DNA of 13,014 nucleotides from Acidobacteriota bacterium (GTDB lineage Bacteria > Acidobacteriota > Holophagae > Thermotomaculales > Thermotomaculaceae), in contig JALWHA010000130.1 in assembly GCA_027038695.1 (NCBI GenBank), positions 1 through 13,014 on the forward strand. Reading direction: 5' to 3'. Shown here piece by piece: positions 1 to 8,181 of the stretch; position 1 is the first letter of the stretch, and the number at the start of each line of letters is the position of its first letter. The notes below the pieces were generated by a model that did not search any database, was not told the DNA's origin, and was given only the letters and a program-made list of their open reading frames with translations. A program made the translations under genes and the position numbers.

Positions 1-769
1 TGAATTGAGAATAAAAGCCTTTTTCTTTTATTTTTTTTAAAAGATTGTATTGTTTTATTTTGTCCTGCAGTGTTTGAGAGAGGTTTTTTGCCTGTTCAAT
101 CTCTTGAATGCTTATTCCCCTAAAGTAGTTTTCTTCTATATCTTGTAAATCTTTTTCAAGTTTTTCTTTGTTTGCCTGAAAACGGTTTGCATAGTTAAAG
201 GCGTCAATCCTTTGAATTGCGTTTTCCAGAGCGGCTATCTTTTTTAACCCTTTCTTGGTTAGGTATTCTAATTGGACTTTGTATAATCTTAAAAGGATTG
301 AGGCGTCTTTTGAGGCGTATGCTATCTGTGATTCGGTTAATTCCCCTCCCCAATCGCTTTTTTGTTCACTTTTATCTATCTCTTCCCCCAAAAACATTTC
401 AGCTACCTTTTTCAGGCCGTACCTCACGTTGAGTCCGCAACCTATTATTTTGGTGGCGTTTGCGGTACAAAAGGTATTATTAAAAACACAGTTATACTCT
501 TTTATCAAGTGTGACATATCAAAGAAACCGTAATGGAATAATTTCACCTGTTTGTCATTTTTAAAAACTTCTTTGAGATAATCGGGTAAAGGAGTTTTCA
601 TTAAATCAAAAACATAAACTTCGTTTTCTGTAGCCACCTGGACAAGCCTTATTGTTCCGAAGTCTTTTTTTTGATAGTCGTAGGTTTCAATGTCCACACC
701 TAAAACTGCGGAATTCATGATTTTTTCTTTTATGTTTTCCGCTTTGAAAATTGTGTCCACTATTATCAT
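1..769 (-). CDS. 3'-5' exonuclease, DEDDy family (RNase D / PolA-exo type), 3' end outside window
   Basis: Partial gene: 256 codons from an ATG at 769, preceded by GAGG, with no stop before the left edge. All DEDDy exonuclease motifs are visible: Exo I as VDIET (Asp26, Glu28), Exo II as FHYGFFD (Asp84) and Exo III as YASKD (Tyr151, Asp155). These residues bind two metals for 3'-5' hydrolysis of RNA or DNA. The stretch around residues 132-142 (DKSEQKSDWGG) is typical of the exonuclease domain of family A DNA polymerases as well as of RNase D. After about residue 175 the protein turns Lys/Glu-rich and helical, with no HRDC domain visible. The segment from about 182 loosely resembles the entry to a family A polymerase domain. 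It could therefore be a stand-alone exonuclease, RNase D, or the N-terminus of a polymerase. The exonuclease fold is secure; the full identity is not. It lies directly downstream of the ppdK terminator. Confidence 0.85.
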   Translation of the reverse strand, partial: MIIVDTIFKAENIKEKIMNSAVLGVDIETYDYQKKDFGTIRLVQVATENEVYVFDLMKTPLPDYLKEVFKNDKQVKLFHYGFFDMSHLIKEYNCVFNNTFCTANATKIIGCGLNVRYGLKKVAEMFLGEEIDKSEQKSDWGGELTESQIAYASKDASILLRLYKVQLEYLTKKGLKKIAALENAIQRIDAFNYANRFQANKEKLEKDLQDIEENYFRGISIQEIEQAKNLSQTLQDKIKQYNLLKKIKEKGFYSQF

Positions 770-774
770 ATTTC

Positions 775-810
775 CTCAAAAAAGAAAGCCCCGCATAAAA
801 AGGCGGGGCT
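775..810 (-). terminator. Rho-independent terminator after ppdK
   Basis: An 8-bp perfect GC-rich stem (AGCCCCGC / GCGGGGCT, 787-794 with 803-810) with an 8-base loop is followed on the minus strand by TTCTTTTTT. It sits 17 bases after the ppdK stop. The T-run abuts the GAGG ribosome site of the downstream exonuclease gene, so that gene has no room for a promoter of its own after the hairpin. Confidence 0.9.
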
Positions 811-827
811 AAAACTCTTTGCTTTTA

Positions 828-3548
828 TTAATTCTTTTCTTTTAATGAAGCCTGTGCAGCCGCAACTATCGCTACCGGAACTCTGTAAGGAGAGCAACTT
901 ACATAGGTTAATCCGGTTTTATGGCAGAATTCCACCGATTTCGGGTCTCCGCCGTGTTCCCCGCATATCCCTAATTTAAGTTTCGGGTTTGTGCTTCTTC
1001 CCTTTTCACATGCAATTTGGACGAGTTGCCCTACGCCGTCAACGTCTATGCTCTGGAACGGGTCATGCGGCAAAATCTTTTTTTCACGGTAAATTCTAAT
1101 AAATTCACCTGCATCGTCCCTTGAGAAACCTAATCCCATCTGCGTTAAATCGTTGGTTCCGAATGAGAAGAATTGAGCAATCTCGGCAATCTGGTCTGCG
1201 GTTACGGCAGCCCTCGGTACCTCAATCATTGTTCCCATAAGGTAATCGATTCTTTCTCCCTTTTCTTCAAAAACCTTTTCAATTTCTTCAGTTAGTATGT
1301 TTTTTAAGTACTCAAGTTCAGCCTTAAACCCTACAAGGGGGATCATTATTTCAGGTAAAGGATTTAATCCTTTTTGTTTGTTATTGATAGCCGCCTCTAT
1401 AATTGCCCTTACCTGCATTTTATATATTTCCGGGTAGGTTATTCCGAGACGGCAGCCTCTATGTCCTAACATCGGGTTCATTTCGTGCAGGGATTCCACC
1501 CTTGCCTTTAACTCTTCAAAGGTTACCCCAAGGTCTTTTGCCAATTCCCTGATGTCATCGTCTTCTTTAGGCAAGAATTCGTGGAGCGGCGGGTCTAACA
1601 GCCTTACCGTGACAGGCAACCCGTCCATTGCTTCAAAAATGCCTTCAAAGTCGCTTCTTTGCATAGGAAGAATTTTTGCCAGTGCTTTTTCCCTTTCTTC
1701 CAATGTTTTTGATACAATCATTTCCCTTACCGCTTTGATTCTGTCTTCTTCAAAAAACATATGTTCGGTTCTGCAAAGCCCTATACCCTTGGCTCCCAGA
1801 CTCCTTGCCACGGCTGAATCATGCGGGGTATCAGCGTTTGTCCTTACACCTAATTTTTTAAACTCTTCGGCCCAGGAGATTATCTTTACGTAGTTTGAGC
1901 AAATCAATGAATCCTCAACCTTGCCTCTGCCGTGAATAAGTATCTGGATAACTTCGGAAGGCATGGTTTTTAATTTACCTTCAATTACCTCTCCGGTTGT
2001 CCCGTCAATTGAGATATAATCCCCTTCTTTCAGTGTTTTCCCGTTAGCGGTAACGGTTTTTTTGCTATAGTCTATTTCAAGTTTTCCGGCGCCTACAACG
2101 CAGGGTTTTCCCATCCCCCTCGCAACAACGGCTGCATGCGAGGTCATTCCGCCCCTTGCGGTTAAAATCCCTTCAGCCGCGTCCATTCCCGCAAGGTCTT
2201 CCGGGGAGGTTTCTATTCTTACGAGTATAACCGGCCCCTCTTTTGCCATTTCAACCGCATTTTCGGCTGATAATGCAATTCTTCCGCTTGCGGCACCCGG
2301 GCCTGCGTTTAAACCCTTTGTCATCAACCTGCCTTCTTTTAAAGCCTTTTCCTTATCCTCTCTGTCAAAAACAGGGGCAAGCAATTGAGTTACCGCGGCC
2401 GGGTCTATTCTCATTATGGCTTCTTCTTTTGAAATCAAACCTTCCTCAACCATATCAACCGCAATTCTGATTGAAGCAAAGCCTGTTCTCTTTCCCGTTC
2501 TTGTCTGCAACAGGAAGAGTTTACCCTTTTCTATGGTAAATTCCAGATCCTGCATATCTCTGTAGTGTTTTTCAAGTTTTTTGTAAACGTCAACGAGTTG
2601 TTTGAATACTTCCGGCATCTCTTCTTCAAGGGATTTTAGTCCGCTTTCTTTTGCCTGCTCTTTTGTTATTGGGTGAGGTGTCCTGATTCCCGCAACTACG
2701 TCTTCTCCCTGTGCGTTAATAAGGTATTCTCCGAAAAACCTCTTTTCCCCTGTTGCCGGGTCTCTTGTAAAGGCTACGCCTGTGGCTGAATCGTCTCCTA
2801 AGTTACCGAATACCATGGATTGCACGTTAACCGCCGTTCCCCAATCGTCAGGGATCCCGTTTATCCTTCTATAAACCTTTGCCCTTTCATTGTCCCATGA
2901 TTCAAATACCGCATTTATAGCAAGCCATAGTTGTTCTTCTGGATTTTGAGGGAAATCTTTTCCCGTCTGTTCTTTGTATATGGCTTTATATTTTTCAAGC
3001 AATTTTTTCAGGTCTTCCGCGTCTAAATCAGTATCGTTTGAAACTCCCTTTTCTTTTTTCATTTTTTCAAGTTCATGCTCAAAGTGAGACGAATCTATCT
3101 TCATTACCACATTCCCGAACATCTGAATAAACCTTCTGTAAGAGTCGTATGCAAACCTTTCGTTTTCTGAAATTTTCGCAAGGCCTTTAACAGCCTGGTC
3201 GTTTAATCCCAAATTCAAGATTGTGTCCATCATACCCGGCATAGAAACTCTTGCTCCGGAACGTACCGAAACAAGAAGGGGATTTTCGGTGTCTCCGAAC
3301 TTTTTTCCTGTTTCTTTTTCAAGTTTTTCAAGGTTTTCTTGTACCTGTTGTTCCAATCCTTCCGGATATTTTCCTCCGTTTTTATAGTAAAAAACGCATG
3401 CTTCCGCGGTTATTGTAAATCCCGGCGGTACCGGTATCCCTATATTGCACATTTCGGCAAGGTTTGCTCCTTTGCCGCCTAACAGGTCTTTCATTTTTGC
3501 GTTGCCTTCCGCTCCGCTTTTGGTAAAGAAATAAACATATTTTGTCAT
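828..3548 (-). CDS. ppdK: Pyruvate, phosphate dikinase
   Basis: Cytoplasmic enzyme interconverting pyruvate + ATP + Pi with PEP + AMP + PPi. It can serve gluconeogenesis or PPi-linked glycolysis. The 906-residue length fits the bacterial family (about 870-910). The N-terminal nucleotide-binding domain starts with GGKGANLAEM near residue 24. The swivelling phosphohistidine domain carries GGMTSHAAVVAR, with the phosphorylated His at residue 471. The C-terminal PEP/pyruvate TIM barrel carries LCRTEHMFF and GICGEHGGD, with the catalytic Cys at 862. The Thr two residues before His471, used for regulatory phosphorylation in some organisms, is present; no regulator gene is visible here. The ATG at 3548 is preceded by a near-consensus AAAGGAGGT inside the upstream gene, and ATGA makes a 4-base overlap with that gene's stop. 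A strong terminator follows. The open frame and all key residues are intact. Confidence 0.98.
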   Translation of the reverse strand: MTKYVYFFTKSGAEGNAKMKDLLGGKGANLAEMCNIGIPVPPGFTITAEACVFYYKNGGKYPEGLEQQVQENLEKLEKETGKKFGDTENPLLVSVRSGARVSMPGMMDTILNLGLNDQAVKGLAKISENERFAYDSYRRFIQMFGNVVMKIDSSHFEHELEKMKKEKGVSNDTDLDAEDLKKLLEKYKAIYKEQTGKDFPQNPEEQLWLAINAVFESWDNERAKVYRRINGIPDDWGTAVNVQSMVFGNLGDDSATGVAFTRDPATGEKRFFGEYLINAQGEDVVAGIRTPHPITKEQAKESGLKSLEEEMPEVFKQLVDVYKKLEKHYRDMQDLEFTIEKGKLFLLQTRTGKRTGFASIRIAVDMVEEGLISKEEAIMRIDPAAVTQLLAPVFDREDKEKALKEGRLMTKGLNAGPGAASGRIALSAENAVEMAKEGPVILVRIETSPEDLAGMDAAEGILTARGGMTSHAAVVARGMGKPCVVGAGKLEIDYSKKTVTANGKTLKEGDYISIDGTTGEVIEGKLKTMPSEVIQILIHGRGKVEDSLICSNYVKIISWAEEFKKLGVRTNADTPHDSAVARSLGAKGIGLCRTEHMFFEEDRIKAVREMIVSKTLEEREKALAKILPMQRSDFEGIFEAMDGLPVTVRLLDPPLHEFLPKEDDDIRELAKDLGVTFEELKARVESLHEMNPMLGHRGCRLGITYPEIYKMQVRAIIEAAINNKQKGLNPLPEIMIPLVGFKAELEYLKNILTEEIEKVFEEKGERIDYLMGTMIEVPRAAVTADQIAEIAQFFSFGTNDLTQMGLGFSRDDAGEFIRIYREKKILPHDPFQSIDVDGVGQLVQIACEKGRSTNPKLKLGICGEHGGDPKSVEFCHKTGLTYVSCSPYRVPVAIVAAAQASLKEKN

Positions 3549-5164
3549 AAAACCTCCTTTAATCCGGTTATAAATTTATTCAAGATTATTATTAACTGTG
3601 ATTTTTGATTGTCTTTTATAGGCAGTGTAAAGAGGATTCTTTTTTCTGAATTTTTAATCCTGATTATAAACTTTGAGTTTTTTTCAACCGTTGTTTCAAT
3701 TTTCTCAATTTGGTGAAACGGAATATAGAAAGAATCTTTTTTACCTAAAAAGGATATCCCTCCCGTGGTAAGGATAAAAGAACAGTGGAAATTTTTCAAA
3801 AACTTTGTTCCACCGTCAATATATTTAAAGTTAGGCATGTATCCCTTGAATGTAATTTTCGGCTTTACAAGCATTAGAGGCTCTTCGTTTGAGAACATAT
3901 GGGTAACGCTTGTGACGTCGGTGTAATCTTGAAAATTTGTCTTTATGCTGTTTTTGAATTCTTTAAGCATATTTTTAGTACTGCCTTCGTTTTCAAATAC
4001 AAAGCCACACCCTTCGCAAACCTTTCTTCCTATAGGATTGTGGAATCCACATTGAGGACACATCTTTAGCAAAAGATTGCCACAAAATGAACAAAACATC
4101 TGGCCTTCAAGGTTAAGCATTCCACAACTTTCACATTTATACATCTTCTGATTTTCATCTTTGTTGACGAGAGAGTTGCAGTTTGGGCAATACACCAGGT
4201 CCTGGTCTATAAAAGTGTTGCAAAACGGACATTTGACCTTTTCTTCTTCAAGTTTATCAACTGTTTCGTCTTCCAGGTATTTAAAGTAGTGGTAACTTTC
4301 CCCTCCTTTGTTCATGTCTCCCGCCGCCTGCGATATCTCAGCAAAATCTATCTTTTTTGAGTACATTGAATGGCCGATTACCAGAGCCAGGTCAGCGATT
4401 GAGAGTATTACCCTGGGGGTTCCTTCGGAGAAGTTGTAAATCCCTTTGTAAGCGGTTTCCGAAAAGATTTTGCCTGCGTCTCCACCCGCCTGTTCAATTC
4501 TGTGCCTGATTAAATTCTTTGTGTCTGAAAAATCAAGGTTTCTTAAAAAAAACCTTACCGGAAGCCTTTGCCAGAACTCTGGCATGCCTCTGATAGCAGG
4601 CTCAAGGGGTTTTTGTCCCGATAGTATAAAACTTAGTAGAAACTCTCCCTGGTGGACAAGGTTCATTAATATTCTTAACTCTTGGAGCATTTCAGGGTTA
4701 TTTGCTAACATCTGCCCTTCGTCTATTATTACGACGTTTTTATACCCGTTGTCCTTTAACTCTTTTAGTTTTTCTTTCATAGAGTTTAAAATATTGATTT
4801 TGTTTGTTACGTCCATTCCCTCAACCCCGAATTGCCTTGCAATTTCGGCGAGCATTTCGTTTACCGAAAGGGTGGGGTGGTCTAAAAAGGCGATTTTGAC
4901 ATCGGTTCCTACATCTTCCCTAATGGTTTCCATGAATTTTTTTAGCAAGGTGGTTTTGCCGTCTCCCGCGTTTTCCGAGATCAGTAACGCTCCTCCCTTT
5001 CCGGAAACCACCGTAAACTTAAGGCGTAACAGGCATTCCTGGTGCTGTTTGCTCATGTACATCATGTCGGGGTCGGGTGCAAGAGCAAAAGGGTTCTTTT
5101 TTAAGCCCCAATATCTTAAATATGCCGGAATTTTTTTTTCTTTATTCTCTATGTTTTTTTCCAT
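3545..5164 (-). CDS. ExeA-like AAA+ ATPase with three zinc ribbons and a C-terminal PH-like domain
   Basis: 539 residues in three parts. Residues about 15-285 match the ExeA/GspA ATPase type: the opening YWGLKKNPFALAPDP, a P-loop ENAGDGKTT with Lys70, Walker B VVIIDEGQ with Asp148 and Glu149, and a helical lid with EGTPRVI. The first P-loop glycine is replaced by Glu64. Residues 312-386 hold twelve cysteines in three CxxC-x10-CxxC ribbons (312/315/326/329, 344/347/358/361, 369/372/383/386). Residues about 440-539 are strand-rich and end in a helix, resembling a bacterial PH or GRAM-like domain. No signal peptide or membrane segment is seen, so it is probably cytoplasmic. Relatives of the ATPase domain act in secretion, transposition and DNA-linked assemblies; its role here is unknown. 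It starts at an ATG with AGGTGA upstream, has its own promoter and overlaps ppdK by 4 bases. The ATPase and zinc sites are clear; the PH-like call is inferred from the strand pattern. Confidence 0.85.
   Translation of the reverse strand: MEKNIENKEKKIPAYLRYWGLKKNPFALAPDPDMMYMSKQHQECLLRLKFTVVSGKGGALLISENAGDGKTTLLKKFMETIREDVGTDVKIAFLDHPTLSVNEMLAEIARQFGVEGMDVTNKINILNSMKEKLKELKDNGYKNVVIIDEGQMLANNPEMLQELRILMNLVHQGEFLLSFILSGQKPLEPAIRGMPEFWQRLPVRFFLRNLDFSDTKNLIRHRIEQAGGDAGKIFSETAYKGIYNFSEGTPRVILSIADLALVIGHSMYSKKIDFAEISQAAGDMNKGGESYHYFKYLEDETVDKLEEEKVKCPFCNTFIDQDLVYCPNCNSLVNKDENQKMYKCESCGMLNLEGQMFCSFCGNLLLKMCPQCGFHNPIGRKVCEGCGFVFENEGSTKNMLKEFKNSIKTNFQDYTDVTSVTHMFSNEEPLMLVKPKITFKGYMPNFKYIDGGTKFLKNFHCSFILTTGGISFLGKKDSFYIPFHQIEKIETTVEKNSKFIIRIKNSEKRILFTLPIKDNQKSQLIIILNKFITGLKEVL
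3552..3560 (-). promoter_or_regulatory. Strong Shine-Dalgarno of ppdK inside the upstream gene
   Basis: The minus strand reads AAAGGAGGT three bases before the ppdK ATG. It lies within the last codons of the zinc-ribbon ATPase gene, whose TGA stop overlaps the ppdK start as ATGA. Ribosomes finishing the ATPase would arrive on this site, which supports translational coupling. The strong site should also allow independent initiation. Confidence 0.85.
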
Positions 5165-5181
5165 AATTCACCTGTAAATCT

Positions 5182-5190
5182 ATTATACCA
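5182..5190 (-). promoter_or_regulatory. Extended -10 promoter for the zinc-ribbon ATPase-ppdK operon
   Basis: The minus strand reads TGGTATAAT, a perfect TATAAT with the TG extension. The gap (5165-5252) separates the response-regulator stop from the ATPase start. No good -35 hexamer lies at 16-18 bases, as is usual for extended -10 promoters. The predicted transcript start would leave a leader of only about 10 bases, just enough for the AGGTGA ribosome site. No convincing terminator for the upstream operon is seen in this gap, so read-through from galU-pilS-pilR is also possible. Confidence 0.65.
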
Positions 5191-5252
5191 GCAACACCTT
5201 ATTTTAAAAGTTTTTTATAGGAGAAACAACGTTAAAAGATAGTAAAAAAGTT

Positions 5253-6626
5253 CTATGCGTTTCTATTTTTTAATTTGTGGTAATAGTATCTAAATGAACG
5301 AAAACTCATTTTTAAGAGTTTTGCCGCATCTTTCATTTTTCCTCCGGTTTTTCTCAAGGCTTCTTCCATATATTTTAGCCTTATTTCGTCTAAAACGCTT
5401 TCAATATCAATACCCTGTTCCGGCACATTGATTTCTTCGTTTATATTATTGTGATTGTTTAGTATTTTTTCCGGAAGGTGGGAAGGCAATAGTGTTTCAC
5501 CTTCCATAATGGTTAAAGCCCTTTCTACAAGATTTTCCAGTTCCCTTACGTTTCCCGGGAAAGAGTAATTTTCAATATAGTTAAGGAATTCTTTTGAAAC
5601 TGCCGGTTTCTTTATCCCCAATTTTTTTGAAAATTTATCAATAAAGTAAGTTAAGAGAATAGGTATATCGCTTTTTCTTTCCCTTAAGGGAGGTATAGGG
5701 ATATGAAAAACATTGATTCTATAGTATAGGTCTTCCCTGAATTGGCCTTTTTTTACTTCTTCTTCAATATTTCTGTTAGTTGCACATATAATTCTTACGT
5801 CAACCTCTATGTCTGACCTTCCCCCTAAACGCCTTATTTTAAAATCCTGTAGAACCCTCAGAAGTTTTGCCTGCATTGAGAGAGGCATCTCACCTATTTC
5901 ATCTAAAAACAGGGTTCCTTTGTGAGCGGTTTCAAACATTCCGGGTTTATCTCTGTCCGCACCGGTAAAAGCACCTTTTTCGTAACCGAAAAGTTCGGAT
6001 TCCAACAATGATTCCGGCAATGCAGCGCAGTTTATTGAGAGAAATTTGTTGTCTTTTCTTTTACTGTTTAAATGAATGGCTTTTGCGACAAGTTCTTTTC
6101 CTACTCCGCTTTCTCCGGTAATTAAGACGGTGGCGTCTGTCGGAGCCACTTTTTGTACAAGGTTTAATACTTTCTTAATCTCTTTGCTTTCTCCTATTAA
6201 TCCGGTCTTTTTTATATCTTGAAAAACCTGAGTCTTTAAAAGTATATTTTCTTTTTTTAAGTTCCTTACTTTTACGGTTTTTTCTACGATTAAGCGTAAT
6301 TCGTCAATGTTAAATGGTTTAATCAGATACTCCGACGCTCCCATTCTTAAAGCCTCAATAGCAGTGTCTGTGGTGGCAAATGCCGTCATAATAATAAAAT
6401 CGGAATCTATTCCCCTTTCCCTGCACCATTTTAAAAATTCTATTCCGCTCATGTTCGGGAGTTTAATGTCGCATATGATTATGTCAAAGTTTTTTTTCAG
6501 AACATAGTCTTGAGCGATCAATGCCGATGTGGCCGTTTCAATTTCACACCCTAAAGGCGCAAGTGCTTTTTTAATAATAAAAAGCAGATTATGTTCGTCC
6601 TCAATTACAAGTATGCTATTTTTCAT
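5253..6626 (-). CDS. Sigma54-dependent response regulator, NtrC family (PilR-like)
   Basis: Transcription activator that would drive sigma54 RNA polymerase after phosphorylation by the adjacent kinase. The receiver domain (about 1-120) has the acidic pair Asp10-Glu11, the phosphoacceptor Asp53 in CDIKLP and IKPF with the conserved Lys. The AAA+ domain has Walker A GESGVGKE (Lys177), the sigma54-contact loop GAFTGA (218-223) and Walker B TLFLDEIGEMP. The C-terminal Fis-type helix-turn-helix ends KMSFRSFRYYYHKL, and SFRSFRY is a pattern I associate with PilR of deltaproteobacterial type. I chose the ATG at 6626, which has GAGGGTGA upstream and gives 457 residues; a TTG six codons earlier (6644) is possible. 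It overlaps the end of the kinase gene by 11 bases. AtoC/ZraR-type assignment is the alternative. I found no convincing -24/-12 sigma54 promoter in the window, so targets lie elsewhere. Confidence 0.93.
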   Translation of the reverse strand: MKNSILVIEDEHNLLFIIKKALAPLGCEIETATSALIAQDYVLKKNFDIIICDIKLPNMSGIEFLKWCRERGIDSDFIIMTAFATTDTAIEALRMGASEYLIKPFNIDELRLIVEKTVKVRNLKKENILLKTQVFQDIKKTGLIGESKEIKKVLNLVQKVAPTDATVLITGESGVGKELVAKAIHLNSKRKDNKFLSINCAALPESLLESELFGYEKGAFTGADRDKPGMFETAHKGTLFLDEIGEMPLSMQAKLLRVLQDFKIRRLGGRSDIEVDVRIICATNRNIEEEVKKGQFREDLYYRINVFHIPIPPLRERKSDIPILLTYFIDKFSKKLGIKKPAVSKEFLNYIENYSFPGNVRELENLVERALTIMEGETLLPSHLPEKILNNHNNINEEINVPEQGIDIESVLDEIRLKYMEEALRKTGGKMKDAAKLLKMSFRSFRYYYHKLKNRNA

Positions 6627-8181
6627 TTTCACCCTCTTTAACAAGCATTACTTTAAAAATAGTTCCCTTGCCTTCTTCCGAATCAAAGTGTATTTCTCCG
6701 TTCATCTCTTCAATAAATGTTCTGGAAAGAGCCAATCCCATCCCTATTCCCTTTGCAAACCCTGAATAGTATGGCTCAAAAACTTTAGACTTATAATTAT
6801 CCTTAATACCTATCCCGGTATCCTGCACCTCAACAACTATATGGTTACCATCCTGATACAATTTCATCCTTATATTTTTTCTATCCACATAATCTACTGC
6901 TTTTCTGGCATTCATCAGTAAGTTAAATAAAACCTTTTTTAATCTTACCGATTCAAAGTAAGCACTGGCGCTCTCTTCTACATTCTGTATATATTCAAAA
7001 TGAATATCTCTGTCAAGAAGGGATTGGAATTTTTCCACGGTTGCTTTTACAATAGGGACTATGGGAGCATAATCTGGTTTTTGAAAGTCTTTTCTTGCAA
7101 ACCTTAAAAAATCGTTAATCTCCGTAGCAAGCCTGTTGATTTCATTGTCAATAACCGTTAACAATTCTTTATCAATTTCATCTTCTTCTTTTAAAAGTTG
7201 TATGGCGCCTTTTATTGATGCTAAAGAGTTTCTGAACTCATGTGCAAATGAAGCGGAAAGTTCCCCTAACTCAACCATTTTATTTTTAAATTGTGCTTTT
7301 TTTTCCATCTGCTTTATCTTTGTTAAGTCTTGAAAAACCACTAAAAAGCCTTTAAATTGTTTATCGGAAAAGAGTTTAACCATGCTTACTCCGAAAAGTC
7401 GGTCTTGTATCTCTACTATATACCTGTCAAGAAAATCCAATTTATCTACAAAATCTTTAACAGGGAACAGTTCTTTAAGGTTTTTCCCTAAAACTTCTTC
7501 TCCGGGGTATATTTTTTTTAAGTACTCTATTCCCTGTGGGTTTATAAAATTGATTTTTAAATCTTTGTCTGTGGTTATAATTCCGCTTGTAATGGTGTCA
7601 ACTATTTTATTCTTAAGCCTTGTGATTTCTTCTATTTGCATTTCTTTTTCCCTTAAACTTTCTTTTAACTTCTTTGCCCTTTTGTTAATACTGATAATAA
7701 TTAAAGAAATGGTAAATATGGCAACGAAGTAAACCGCAACCGGGTAAGATATTAGATAAAAAGTGGATAATCCGAAATGTTTGGGGGTTTTTAAGTATGT
7801 TATTGAAACAGATGCCATAAACCCTATTACCGATACGGTTGCAAGAAAATAAAGGTGAGTTTTTTCTACGTAGAATCCCGCAAACACGATAAGGATAAGG
7901 TAAAGTATATGGAAGTTACTTTGAATGCCTCCCGTAAAATACACTATTAAAGAGATAAAGACGGTGTCTAAAATAAGAATAGGGAGAATATTGGCTTTTA
8001 GTTTTTTGCTGCTGTAGTATATGAAGTTGATTGCACCGTAAATTGCAAGGGAAATCGCTACATGAATAACCTTTGTTTCGTTAGGTTCTTTAAAAGCGTT
8101 GAAAATAAGTACCACTAAAAAGAATAGTAAAAAAGTAAAAAGCCTTGAAATGTAAAAATTTATTAATCTTCTCTCTATCAA
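6616..8181 (-). CDS. Membrane PAS sensor histidine kinase (PilS-like)
   Basis: 521-residue inner-membrane sensor, partner of the response regulator it overlaps. About six hydrophobic segments fill residues 11-170, followed by a charged linker and a PAS domain (about 190-295, with DKDLKINFINPQG and VVFQDLTK). The HisKA domain is AHEFRNSLASIKG with the phosphoacceptor His314. The ATPase domain has the N-box NLLMNARKAV, DTGIGI and GIGMGLA. HEFRNS departs from the common HEIRNP by Phe and Ser. Six TM helices without a periplasmic domain, then PAS, then kinase, is the PilS layout. The signal is unknown; PilS in other bacteria reads membrane pilin levels. The start is a TTG at 8181 forming TTGA with the galU stop. 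No better start exists nearby, and starting later would cut into the first TM helix. Kinase identity is very likely; the pilus link is inferred, as no pilus gene is in view. Confidence 0.9.
   Translation of the reverse strand: MIERRLINFYISRLFTFLLFFLVVLIFNAFKEPNETKVIHVAISLAIYGAINFIYYSSKKLKANILPILILDTVFISLIVYFTGGIQSNFHILYLILIVFAGFYVEKTHLYFLATVSVIGFMASVSITYLKTPKHFGLSTFYLISYPVAVYFVAIFTISLIIISINKRAKKLKESLREKEMQIEEITRLKNKIVDTITSGIITTDKDLKINFINPQGIEYLKKIYPGEEVLGKNLKELFPVKDFVDKLDFLDRYIVEIQDRLFGVSMVKLFSDKQFKGFLVVFQDLTKIKQMEKKAQFKNKMVELGELSASFAHEFRNSLASIKGAIQLLKEEDEIDKELLTVIDNEINRLATEINDFLRFARKDFQKPDYAPIVPIVKATVEKFQSLLDRDIHFEYIQNVEESASAYFESVRLKKVLFNLLMNARKAVDYVDRKNIRMKLYQDGNHIVVEVQDTGIGIKDNYKSKVFEPYYSGFAKGIGMGLALSRTFIEEMNGEIHFDSEEGKGTIFKVMLVKEGENEK

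Noticed and set aside
217..533. Two overlapping plus-strand frames of 71 and 92 codons
   Set aside because: They lie opposite the exonuclease gene, whose motifs are intact, and encode low-complexity sequence without ribosome sites.
4470..5177. Plus-strand open frame of 235 codons
   Set aside because: It is antisense to the P-loop and Walker B region of the ExeA-like ATPase. It is Ser/Phe/Ile-rich and has no recognisable domain.
5191..5252. Possible terminator after the pilR-like gene
   Set aside because: T-runs and A-runs are present, but I find no stem of adequate length or GC content.
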